Shown piece after piece: positions 33,637-44,476 of a stretch of DNA of 64,000 nt. The stretch spans positions 1-64,000 of the forward strand of contig JAHBUS010000011.1 of NCBI GenBank assembly GCA_019637955.1, in the 5' to 3' direction. The notes below the pieces were generated by a model. The model was not told the origin of the DNA and did no database searches. It was given only the letters and a program-made list of their open reading frames with translations. The number at the start of each line of letters is the position of its first letter. Within the stretch, counting starts at the first letter, position 1. Source of the DNA: Pseudobdellovibrionaceae bacterium (GTDB lineage Bacteria > Bdellovibrionota > Bdellovibrionia > Bdellovibrionales > Bdellovibrionaceae). The translations under genes and the position numbers were made by a program.

Positions 33637-34677
33637 GTGGCAACAGAGAACGAGAAAAACGATTCATCACCCGCAGGACCTGAGTCCAGCACGCCCGAAA
33701 CGGATGCGGCCAAGGCCAAAGCGGAAGACTTCCTGGATCAGCTGGCCGAGACCGGCGGTGAGTTCACGAACGAGAACATCGATGAATTTCTCGAGATGCA
33801 AGATCCCGAATTTGCTCAGCAACTTGGCGACATCAAAAAAGACTCCGAGCTGACCGTCTTCGATCCCGAAATCGACGACGACACGGCCGCCCTGCATGAC
33901 GAGATCGCCCGTTGGCGCGACGCCAAGGGATTGAAACGAACCGCCTACCTGATTCTGCCGTTTTTGCCCCGGGTGTCGCTCGCGGTGAAAAAATTGAAGT
34001 TCCGCCTCTTTGCCTTTATCCAGGCCACCAAAATTCGCTTGAAGCACTTTCTGTACTACCTCGCGACCGCGGGCCGCCGGAAGGCGCAGGCCAAGATCAT
34101 GGGCGCGATCAAGTCCGCGGTCTCCTCGGTCGCCTCGGTTTTGGCCGACGTCAAACACCTCAGTTTGAAACTCAAGCTCGCGTTCGCCGGATTGATTTTG
34201 CTCCTGGGAGCGTCGGGCGCGGTTTTGTACCTGACCTGGAAGGGAAAGCTGATTCCGCAGGAGAGTCGATTGTTTTTGGTGAACCTGGCCGAAAACGCGG
34301 ACGAGGTTCACGAGGTCGACGCCCACGGCACCTTCGAGAATTTTTACGACAACGTCCGCTCGACGCCGAACTTGCTGTTGATCCAAAAAATCGTGGTCAA
34401 TATTCGCGCTTCAAAAAATTCGGGTCCCAACCCGATGATGGCGGGCGAGCTTTTTGTCGAAGGCTTGAATCCCGACGTGGTGATCGAAGTGAAGGACCGC
34501 GAGGCGTTTTTCCGCGACACGATCCAGAGAACCACCGAGGACTTCACTTTTGATCAACTGTCCTCGGCGGATGGAAAGCAGCTCCTGATTCAGTCGCTGC
34601 TCAAAGAAATCAATCGCAATCTCACCACCGGTGAGCTCCGCAACGTGCGGATCAAAACGTTCATCTTAAAACCCTAA
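33637..34677 (+). CDS. FliL-like membrane protein with long cytoplasmic N-terminus
   Basis: 346 residues from GTG 33637; a TTG at 33601 is possible but less likely. An acidic N-terminal region (about 1-90) is followed by amphipathic basic helices and one transmembrane helix (LKLAFAGLILLLGASGAVLYL, about 185-205). The periplasmic part has the FliL pattern VIEVKDREAFFRDTIQRT, FDQLSSADGKQLL and RNVRIKTFIL. FliL proteins sit at flagellar stators and raise torque or stator retention. Flagellar genes are absent here, and the N-terminal extension is not typical. Confidence 0.72.
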   Translation: MATENEKNDSSPAGPESSTPETDAAKAKAEDFLDQLAETGGEFTNENIDEFLEMQDPEFAQQLGDIKKDSELTVFDPEIDDDTAALHDEIARWRDAKGLKRTAYLILPFLPRVSLAVKKLKFRLFAFIQATKIRLKHFLYYLATAGRRKAQAKIMGAIKSAVSSVASVLADVKHLSLKLKLAFAGLILLLGASGAVLYLTWKGKLIPQESRLFLVNLAENADEVHEVDAHGTFENFYDNVRSTPNLLLIQKIVVNIRASKNSGPNPMMAGELFVEGLNPDVVIEVKDREAFFRDTIQRTTEDFTFDQLSSADGKQLLIQSLLKEINRNLTTGELRNVRIKTFILKP

Positions 34678-35948
34678 GCCGTTTGCTCGGCGGGCTCCTG
34701 CTTCACGAAGTGACGGGGGTCGATGTTGTACAATCGCAGGCGGTCGTGCAGCGTGCTCTTGGGCATCCCCAAATCCGAAGCCGTGCGGCGCTGATTCCCC
34801 TTATTGGCGGCCAAACGTTTGATGATCATCTGCTTTTCGATTTCCTTGATGACCGGAAGTTGTCCCTCGACCGTGACGGGCGCGGGCTGTCCGTGCGTGG
34901 CGGATTGCTTGATCGAATAGGCGTCGATGATGCGCTCGACGTGCCCCTCTTCGATTTGCATTTTCGGGAAGAAGGCCGAGGCGCGTGCGACGGTGTTTTT
35001 CAGTTCACGGATGTTGCCGGGCCAAGTGTGCTTTTTGAGTTTGTTGATCGCGGCGAGCGAGAAGCGCACTTTGTACTGTTTGGCGAAAGCGTAGAGAAGT
35101 TGTTCGAAATCCTCCATGCGTTCGTTGAGCGGCGGCGGGGTCACCGTGATCACGCTCAAGCGGAAGTACAAGTCTTGACGGAATTCGCCGCCGAGAATTT
35201 TTTCAGAGAGGTTCTGGTGCGTCGCCGCGAGGATGCGCACGTCGGTCGTGACCGTGCGGTCGCTTCCCACGGGACGGATCTCGTTGTTTTCGAGCGCGCG
35301 CAGGATTTTGGCCTGCAGACCGTAGGGAAGATCGCCGATCTCGTCCAAGAAGAGCGTTCCGCCGCGAGCCGCCTCGAAGGCGCCTTTGCGGTCGTTGATG
35401 GCGCCGGTGAAGCTGCCTTTGAGATGACCGAAGAGTTCGCTTTCGACCAAAGTTTCGGTCAGCGCGCTGCAATTCACACGGATAAAAGGACCGCGGCTGC
35501 GGCTCGAGTTTTTGTGCAAGGCTTCGGCGAGAACTTCTTTGCCGGTCCCGGAAGGGCCCAGGAGCAAAACGGGGAACTCGCTGGCGGCCACGTGGCTGAG
35601 CAGCGAGAGCTGTGAACTCCAGTTCTCGTTCTTTGAAGACAGACCGATGTCCTTGGTTTCGGGCATCTTGGTGGCGAACGTGAACTCGTCGCCGCCCACC
35701 TGCACGAGGTCGCCGTCCTGAAGCACGGCCTCAAGGACGCGCGCGCCGTTGACGAAGGTGCCGGTCGTCGAGCGCATGTCGCGGATCACGTAATCGGTGC
35801 CGCGCGATTCGATGCGGGCGTGGCGCTCCGAAATGCCCGTGGATTCGAGGCGCACCGTGCAGGTGACGTCCGAGCCGAGCAGGGTCAGTTCGGGGAGGGT
35901 GAGGATGGATTGTTCTTTGCCCAAAAGGTAAGCGGTTTGTTTCGACAT
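34674..35948 (-). CDS. FHA-domain sigma-54 activator
   Basis: 424 residues. An N-terminal FHA domain (about 20-90; GSDVTCTVRLESTGISERHA) reads phosphothreonine, which points to control by a Ser/Thr kinase. The AAA+ domain has Walker A GPSGTGKE (131-138), the sigma-54 loop GSFTGA (178-183; GAFTGA in most members) and Walker B GGTLFLDE (196-203). A Fis-type helix-turn-helix is at the C-terminus (NQRRTASDLGMPKSTLHDRL). Myxobacteria have many such regulators. rpoN itself lies at 56400. Its 3' end overlaps the convergent FliL-like gene by four bases. Confidence 0.92.
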   Translation of the reverse strand: MSKQTAYLLGKEQSILTLPELTLLGSDVTCTVRLESTGISERHARIESRGTDYVIRDMRSTTGTFVNGARVLEAVLQDGDLVQVGGDEFTFATKMPETKDIGLSSKNENWSSQLSLLSHVAASEFPVLLLGPSGTGKEVLAEALHKNSSRSRGPFIRVNCSALTETLVESELFGHLKGSFTGAINDRKGAFEAARGGTLFLDEIGDLPYGLQAKILRALENNEIRPVGSDRTVTTDVRILAATHQNLSEKILGGEFRQDLYFRLSVITVTPPPLNERMEDFEQLLYAFAKQYKVRFSLAAINKLKKHTWPGNIRELKNTVARASAFFPKMQIEEGHVERIIDAYSIKQSATHGQPAPVTVEGQLPVIKEIEKQMIIKRLAANKGNQRRTASDLGMPKSTLHDRLRLYNIDPRHFVKQEPAEQTA

Positions 35949-36060
35949 TCAAGTCTCCTTCGTTGGATAGACCCCATTTCAACCTTTGTTCCGTGAGTCC
36001 GACGGTGCCGGACGCGTTCAGATCGAATTTACGGGCAGATGAGAGCGAAAACCGGAGGTG

Positions 36061-36110
36061 TCCGTCCCGAGTTTTGGACGGGCCGTCCTAAGAGCCGGAC
36101 GGCTTGTCCG
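36061..36110. repeat. Cluster of GGACGG/CCGTCC inverted repeats
   Basis: GCCGTCC (36082-36088) pairs with GGACGGC (36097-36103); CCGTCC (36062-36067) pairs with GGACGG (36076-36081); another GTCCG follows at 36106-36110. It lies in the divergent gap between the FHA/sigma-54 activator gene and engB and may be an activator-binding array. Confidence 0.45.
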
Positions 36111-36139
36111 GGGGTGGGGGGCTGGAGTAATCTTTCGCC

Positions 36140-36765
36140 ATGGCTTTGGAGATTGAATATTTAAAAAGTGCCGTCTTTGCTCAGGATTTTCCGAAGGCAA
36201 ACCGGCCCGAGATCGCTTTGACTGGCCGTTCGAACGCCGGAAAGAGCTCATTTCTCAACGCCATCTCCAAGCGTCCGGTGGCCAAAGTCAGTCAAGAGCC
36301 TGGAAAGACGCGTCTGCTGAACTTTTTTGATGTCGGCAAATCGTACCGCATCGTCGATATGCCCGGTTATGGCTTTGCCAAGCGCGCGACCGAAGAAAAA
36401 GAGTCCTGGGGCAAGATGATCGAAGCCTACCTGGTGGGCCGCGAGAATCTCGCCGGCTTGATTTTGGTGATGGATATCAAGCGCGAGTGGAGCGAGGACG
36501 AAGAGCTTCTCGCCGACTTGATGTGGAGCCGGGGTCTGCCGATGTGCGTGGTTTTGACCAAGGCCGATCAGCTCAAAAAAAACGAAATCGAGAACCGCCT
36601 TCATAAAATTCAAGCGCAGTCCACGCAGGATGCGATCTTTGCCGTGTCGAACGTCAAAAAGAATGGCACCGACACCGTTGAAGACTTCATCTTCAAAGAA
36701 TGGGTGAAGCCCTACAAAAACAAACCGAAAGCGATCCCGGCGCCGGCGCCCGAAGGATCCGAAGA

Positions 36766-36769
<4 letters not shown>
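36140..36769 (+). CDS. engB: Ribosome biogenesis GTPase EngB (YsxC/YihA)
   Basis: 209 residues. GTPase motifs are G1 GRSNAGKSSF, G3 DMPGYGFAKR and G4 LTKADQLKK, in the order and spacing of EngB, which helps large ribosomal subunit assembly. The C-terminus has a Pro/Ala-rich tail (PKAIPAPAPEGSEE). It is the first gene of the long plus-strand run; its stop overlaps the start of kdsB (ATGA). The only ribosome site is a GGAG about 13 bases upstream, rather distant. Confidence 0.93.
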
Positions 36770-40248
<3,479 letters not shown>

Positions 40249-40249
<1 letters not shown>

Positions 40250-40767
40250 TGGCCCGCAACTACGACGTTGAAAATCGCAGTGAGTCCTCGTGGATCTTCC
40301 TCCGCGGGACGATCGATGAGGACGCCGATTTTCCGGAGTGGAGCCTGATTCAACAACAGACGAAAATCGCCTTGGATCTGGGGCAGCTCCAGTCGATGAA
40401 TTCGAGCGGGATCCGTGAGTGGATGCTCTGGACGCAGAAGCAGCCGGCGGAGGTGAAGGTCGTCGATCTTTACAATGTGCCCGCATTTTTTCTGGATCAA
40501 GTGACGATGGTTAAGGGTTTTCTGCCCGTGGATTTTCGCATCCACAGCTTCCGCCTCCGCTATTATTGCGAGGCGACTCAAGAGACCAAAGAGAAACTGT
40601 TCGAAGAGGACAGCGAGCTCAAGTTCACGATCCCCGAGAATGTCAAAGTGGCGACCCCGGCGGGAGACAAGACTTTCGAGGTCGATCACATGCTCTCAAA
40701 GACCCTGCGCACGCTGGAAACCCGGTGCCGGATCGAGAACTTTCATCAAGGCCCGTTCTTCGACTGA
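40249..40767 (+). CDS. STAS-domain protein
   Basis: 172 residues; its ATG shares one base with the upstream stop. The central part IALDLGQLQSMNSSGIREWM has the STAS pattern with a Ser at the place phosphorylated in SpoIIAA-type anti-anti-sigma factors. The first 30 residues form the expected strands (SWIFLRGTIDED). The C-terminal third is an extension with an RxxxxC-ending region, function unclear. It likely takes part in a phosphorylation-based partner switch or membrane-linked regulation. The co-transcribed Kdo genes do not explain it. Confidence 0.7.
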
Positions 40768-40869
40768 AGAGGGGCGTCAACCACTCTAGGGCCTTTGGCC
40801 AAAAGTTTGACAGCCAAGCCCTGCTTAAATCGCCGAGAACTGGCCAGGCGATTGCTCTTTTGAGCACCG

Positions 40870-41772
40870 ATGCGTTTCGCTTCTTGGACCTTTCTTTTTT
40901 TGCTGGCCGCCCTCCCGGTTCTGGCCGAACCCATGGAGCTGCCTCGACTCGCCAAGGTCGAGACGAAGGCCTCCGCCAATGCCGAGATGCTCTTTGTTTC
41001 GCGCCAAATCTACGAAATTCTCCGGAGCATGCCCCGCGAAAACGACCAGACCCCGATGTATGACATTCGCTACGGGATGATGGAGATCCTCCAGCAGCCG
41101 GCAGGACCGCGCGACACGCGCGAGTTCCGCGCCCAATTCGGTCAAACCGCCACCAACCGCGCGATGGGACAAATCGGCAACTCGGCCCTTCCCACCGGCA
41201 AACTGATGTGGGGAGTGTTGAGCGGACAGGCCACCGAGCGCGACTTTCAAGATGTGGCCAAGGCGCTTGAAGAAGATCCCACCAAGGGCAGTCAGTACGC
41301 GATCGAAGTTCTTCCGCAGCTTCGCAAGTTTTTAGCGAAGAAACACGAAGAGGGGAGATTCGGCGCCAACGGCGGTCTCATGGAATGGATGACGAACACC
41401 AAGGTCACCTATAAGTTGAACGCCACGCCGATGATGACCGACGGTTCGATGGGCTTTGCGGTCTCGCCGAAACACACCGTGGGTCTGCAATACGAAGTCG
41501 GCCAGCGCCGCGATTCGCGCGCGCAGCAACGCTGGGGCCTGCAGTACGATCTGTGCCGCGACGACATGGGCCGCGTCTGGGGCTCCACCACCACGCAAAC
41601 CTGCGAACACCGCTACAGCACCGGCGTCAACTTCGGCCGCGATATCCCAGGCACCCGCAACCAATTCGGTCAATACTGGAACTGGGGCGTCTCGGTGACC
41701 AATCATCGCAACAGCCCCGGCCAACGCGACTCCCAAGAAGGCCGCATCCGCCTCACCATCCCGCTTCCCTAA
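40870..41772 (+). CDS. Secreted protein, possible outer-membrane strands
   Basis: 300 residues. A signal peptide (SWTFLFLLAALPVLA) is followed by helices (about 35-170) and a C-terminal half with alternating hydrophobic strands (HTVGLQYEVGQRRD, QRWGLQYDLCRD, YWNWGVSVTNH, GRIRLTIPLP). The final strand resembles an outer-membrane barrel end, but the number of strands looks small. Two Cys (DLCRD, QTCEH) may pair. No family is recognised. It is followed by the gene-free stretch with two large hairpin elements. Confidence 0.6.
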   Translation: MRFASWTFLFLLAALPVLAEPMELPRLAKVETKASANAEMLFVSRQIYEILRSMPRENDQTPMYDIRYGMMEILQQPAGPRDTREFRAQFGQTATNRAMGQIGNSALPTGKLMWGVLSGQATERDFQDVAKALEEDPTKGSQYAIEVLPQLRKFLAKKHEEGRFGANGGLMEWMTNTKVTYKLNATPMMTDGSMGFAVSPKHTVGLQYEVGQRRDSRAQQRWGLQYDLCRDDMGRVWGSTTTQTCEHRYSTGVNFGRDIPGTRNQFGQYWNWGVSVTNHRNSPGQRDSQEGRIRLTIPLP

Positions 41773-41800
41773 ACCTCGCTCCCGAGAGAAGACCTCGGTC

Positions 41801-41938
41801 CCTTTGGATTTAGGGGATGGGGATTTTCCCTCGCCGGGGACGCGGCCATCCTGGCCTCTGGCCGCCCTGGAATACCGCCATCCGGGCGGGGGCGGAGGTC
41901 CCCATCGAGGGAAAATCCCCATCCCCTAAATCCAAAGG
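41801..41938 (-). repeat. Long-stem hairpin element, copy 1
   Basis: Perfect 33-bp arms (41801-41833 and 41906-41938), then a 2-by-2 mismatch, then 6 more pairs (41836-41841 with 41898-41903). The loop 41842-41897 is a 56-base core that, read on the minus strand, matches the core of copy 2 at 53 of 57 aligned positions. The core begins CTCCGCCCCCGCCC and contains the small hairpins CCGCC-CGGAT-GGCGG and GGCCA-GGA-TGGCC. The arms have no similarity to those of copy 2. Confidence 0.9.
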
Positions 41939-41986
41939 CCTCAAGATCCTCTCTCGATTTAGTTCTTAGGAAAACGCTCGTTCGAC

Positions 41987-42003
41987 GGAAGGCTTTGCCT
42001 TCC
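41987..42003. repeat. Short perfect hairpin
   Basis: GGAAGGC-TTT-GCCTTCC, a 7-bp stem with a 3-base loop, between the two hairpin elements. No T-run follows. Confidence 0.55.
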
Positions 42004-42058
42004 TGTCTCGTTCAACAATTCGGAAGATCTGTTTTCAGCCTTGTGATTTCTTGCCAGC

Positions 42059-42080
42059 AAATTCGCTTCGCGAATTTTTT
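42059..42080 (+). terminator. Rho-independent terminator
   Basis: AAATTCGC (42059-42066) pairs with GCGAATTT (42070-42077) around TTC, and the T-run extends to 42080. It probably ends transcripts of the engB-kdsB-pyrG-kdsD run before the kdsC-gliding series. Confidence 0.75.
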
Positions 42081-42119
42081 GTTCCTCTTGATCCCATCCT
42101 TCTCGGAGTGTCGTGTTCT

Positions 42120-42252
42120 TTGGGATTTGGAATTCTAGAATTTAAGTTGGCGAGGGCCTCCGCCCCCGCCCGGATGGCGGTATTCCAGGGCGGATAGAGG
42201 CCATGGATGGCCGTGCCCTCGCCAACTTAAATTCTAGAATTCCAAATCCCAA
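42120..42252 (+). repeat. Long-stem hairpin element, copy 2
   Basis: Perfect 38-bp arms (42120-42157 and 42215-42252) enclose a 57-base core (42158-42214). The core is in the opposite orientation to that of copy 1 and identical to it at 53 of 57 positions; the first 36 core bases are the same. The internal hairpins are CCGCC-CGGAT-GGCGG and GGCCA-TGGA-TGGCC, so both stems are kept and only a loop differs. The arms are AT-rich (containing AATTCTAGAATT) and unrelated to the copy 1 arms. Confidence 0.9.
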
Positions 42253-42397
42253 GGTCCCGGAGCCCTCCGAGAAGCATGGGCAAGAAACATAATCGTTCAA
42301 ACGAGGTCGAGTGGTGAGAAACAAGACTGGGACCTGAGTCTGGGTTCAAGTGTTTACGTGTAGCCAGTCGGGGCGGGGTCGAAGAAAAATAGAGAAC

Positions 42398-42922
42398 ATG
42401 GCTCTTACTTTACCACCCGAGCTCCGTGCTCGCTTGCAAAAGATCCGATGTCTGCTTTTGGACGTCGACGGTGTCCTTACGGATTGCCGGGTTTTTCTCG
42501 ACTCGAATGGCGAGTGGAAACGAATGTTTAGCATTCGCGATGGCTACGGCATCGTGCAGCTCAAAGAATCTGGTTACAAGCTGGGCGTGATCACGGGCTC
42601 GAAAGCCAAAGACATTCAAGAGCGCGTTCGCGTCTTGGGAATGGATTATTTCAGCGAAGGTTCGACGAACAAGACGCCGGGGTTCGAGAGAATTCTGAAC
42701 GAGTCGGGACTTCGGCCGGAAGAGATCGCCTACATGGGCGACGATGATTTTGATATTCCGATCCTGCGTGAAGTGGGTTTTGCCGCGACCGTTCCCGATG
42801 CGATGGACAATGTTCTTGAGAATGTTCACTACGTTTCGGTCCGCCCTGGCGGCAACGGCGCGGTCCGTGAAGTTTGCGAATTGATTTTGAAATACGGTGC
42901 CTTTTCGAAAGGTCAAGCATGA
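42398..42922 (+). CDS. kdsC: Kdo-8-phosphate phosphatase KdsC
   Basis: 174 residues from ATG 42398. HAD-family motifs are LLLDVDGVLTD (nucleophile Asp), GVITGSKAKDIQ and YMGDDDFDIPILREVG, in the short, cap-less C0 form typical of KdsC. It releases Kdo from Kdo-8-phosphate. Together with kdsB and kdsD, three of four Kdo enzymes lie within 6 kb. The stop overlaps the start of the next outer-membrane gene (ATGA). Confidence 0.93.
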   Translation: MALTLPPELRARLQKIRCLLLDVDGVLTDCRVFLDSNGEWKRMFSIRDGYGIVQLKESGYKLGVITGSKAKDIQERVRVLGMDYFSEGSTNKTPGFERILNESGLRPEEIAYMGDDDFDIPILREVGFAATVPDAMDNVLENVHYVSVRPGGNGAVREVCELILKYGAFSKGQA

Positions 42923-43632
42923 CAAAGCTGTTCAATGTTCTCTTGGTTTTACTCTTGGCCACGCCCGCGTTTGCGGCCGAGTCGGTCGACATTCCCGAAG
43001 AGGAATTGGCGCGCGAAACGGTTCTGCCCAGGTTCGACCGTCCCGATAACGTTCGCAACCGCAATGTCGTCACCGAGAAAAAAATCGAGGTCGGTTTGTA
43101 TGCGGGCGCCAATTTCACCGAGCCGATTTACAGCCAAGCCAAGGTCGGCTTGAACGTCGGTTATCATTGGAGCGAAGACGCGGCCTTGATGTTCAACTTC
43201 GCCAAATGGATGAGCGGCCGCAACTCGCAGTACGTTCCCGGGATCGAGCAAAAAGGAAACTTGGATTTTAACCGCGTTCCCAATCTCGAGTATTCGCTCT
43301 GGGGCAACTACGAGCTCAAAACCTATTACGGAAAAATCTCGCTCACCAAGCAAGGGGTGATGAACCTCTCGCTGTACCCGATCATGGGTCTGGGCGTGAC
43401 CAAGTACACCCACAAAATGTACCCCGGCCTCAACGCGGGGATTGGTCAGAAATTTTACTTCGGAAAATCTTTGGCTTTGCGGATCGATTTCAAGTTTCAG
43501 TACCAGCAGGGGCCCAATCCCTTCTTGAAGGGCGGTTTGGCCAACAGCCAACCGGCTCCCGATGCGGGCGAATTTGAAGACAAGTTCCGTTTGGACAACG
43601 TCATGGATATCGGTCTGAGTTACTTGTTCTAA
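42919..43632 (+). CDS. Outer-membrane beta-barrel protein 1
   Basis: 237 residues from ATG 42919. It has a signal peptide (LFNVLLVLLLATPAFA) and then about eight predicted strands (KIEVGLYAGANFTEP, AKVGLNVGYHWSEDAALMFNF, YGKISLTKQG, LALRIDFKFQYQQ), ending in a terminal LSYLF, a C-terminal barrel signature. It fits the outer_membrane beta-barrel family found in myxobacterial and Bdellovibrio gliding clusters (compare GltA/GltB/GltH). It is followed by a second barrel and TPR genes, which supports that role. Confidence 0.75.
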   Translation: MTKLFNVLLVLLLATPAFAAESVDIPEEELARETVLPRFDRPDNVRNRNVVTEKKIEVGLYAGANFTEPIYSQAKVGLNVGYHWSEDAALMFNFAKWMSGRNSQYVPGIEQKGNLDFNRVPNLEYSLWGNYELKTYYGKISLTKQGVMNLSLYPIMGLGVTKYTHKMYPGLNAGIGQKFYFGKSLALRIDFKFQYQQGPNPFLKGGLANSQPAPDAGEFEDKFRLDNVMDIGLSYLF

Positions 43633-43645
43633 GAAGGGGCGAGTT

Positions 43646-44476
43646 ATGCATCTTGTAACGACACATTGGATTCCGAAACTCGTTCTCGCGGCCTTGCTCG
43701 TCGGGATGACTCACGTCGCCCACGCTCAAGACGAGGCGCCGGTGGAAGAGAGCGCTCAGGATCTGGATCAAATCGAGGCCGAGATCGAAAAAGGCGCGCC
43801 GCCTGAAAAGCCGGCGAAGCCCGCGGCCGCCGAGACTCAAGCGACCCCCGATCCGCAAACGCTTTCGGATTTGGGGCGACTGGCGCCGTTTTCCGAGGTC
43901 ACCGTTCTGCAAAGACGTTTTCAGCCGAAAACCGAGCGTTTTCAAGCCTCCTTCGGCTTGGGCGGGATCACGAACGACCCTTGGTTCTACGGCGTCGGTG
44001 GCTCTTTGCGGTTTGCCTACCACTTCTCGGAAGCCTTCGCTCTCGAGGGCGTGGCGACCTTCCTGTCGAACTCGGAGCGCGATTCGGCCAAAGATCTTCT
44101 CGCGAACAATGCGGTGAGTACCAGCTCCATCGTTTCGACCAAAGGTTTCTACGGCGTCGATTTGATGTGGTCACCCATTTACGGAAAGATGAGTCTTTTT
44201 AACAAACGCATCATTCCTTTCGATATGTATTTCTCGGGCGGTTTGGGCCAATCCGAGGTGGATGGCGCCACCTCCAAGAATCTGATGACCTTCCACGTTG
44301 GCACGGGGCAGGTTTTTGCCCTGTCGAAATCATGGGGCTTTCGCTGGGACTTTTCGTGGAACACTTACGCCGCGAAACAAGTTGATACCGCCGGTAAAGA
44401 GTCGACCACCCAGTTCAACAATCTGATCCTGACCCTTGGCGCCAGTTACTTCTTTCCGGAGGTCAAATACCGATGA
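43646..44476 (+). CDS. Outer-membrane beta-barrel protein 2
   Basis: 276 residues with GGGGCGAG before the ATG. A signal peptide (IPKLVLAALLVGMTHVAHA) is followed by an acidic, Pro/Ala-rich stretch (about 30-70) and a barrel-like region with alternating strands (ERFQASFGLGGI, SLRFAYHFSEAFALEGVATF, GFRWDFSWNTY), ending LILTLGASYFF. The layout matches the neighbouring barrel. It overlaps the first TPR gene by four bases. In gliding systems such barrels serve as outer-membrane anchors of the moving complex. Confidence 0.75.
   Translation: MHLVTTHWIPKLVLAALLVGMTHVAHAQDEAPVEESAQDLDQIEAEIEKGAPPEKPAKPAAAETQATPDPQTLSDLGRLAPFSEVTVLQRRFQPKTERFQASFGLGGITNDPWFYGVGGSLRFAYHFSEAFALEGVATFLSNSERDSAKDLLANNAVSTSSIVSTKGFYGVDLMWSPIYGKMSLFNKRIIPFDMYFSGGLGQSEVDGATSKNLMTFHVGTGQVFALSKSWGFRWDFSWNTYAAKQVDTAGKESTTQFNNLILTLGASYFFPEVKYR

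Larger units (their letters stand above)
41773..42397. other. 625-base gene-free stretch with structured elements
   Basis: No credible gene is seen on either strand. It holds two long-stem hairpin elements (41801-41938 and 42120-42252), a 7-bp hairpin (41987-42003) and a rho-independent terminator (42059-42080). It interrupts an otherwise tightly packed plus-strand gene series between the secreted protein gene and kdsC. Confidence 0.8.

Noticed and set aside
40768-40869. Sigma-70 promoter from TTGACA near 40810
   Set aside because: No -10 box at 16-18 bases; the nearest TAAAT lies only about 13 bases away.
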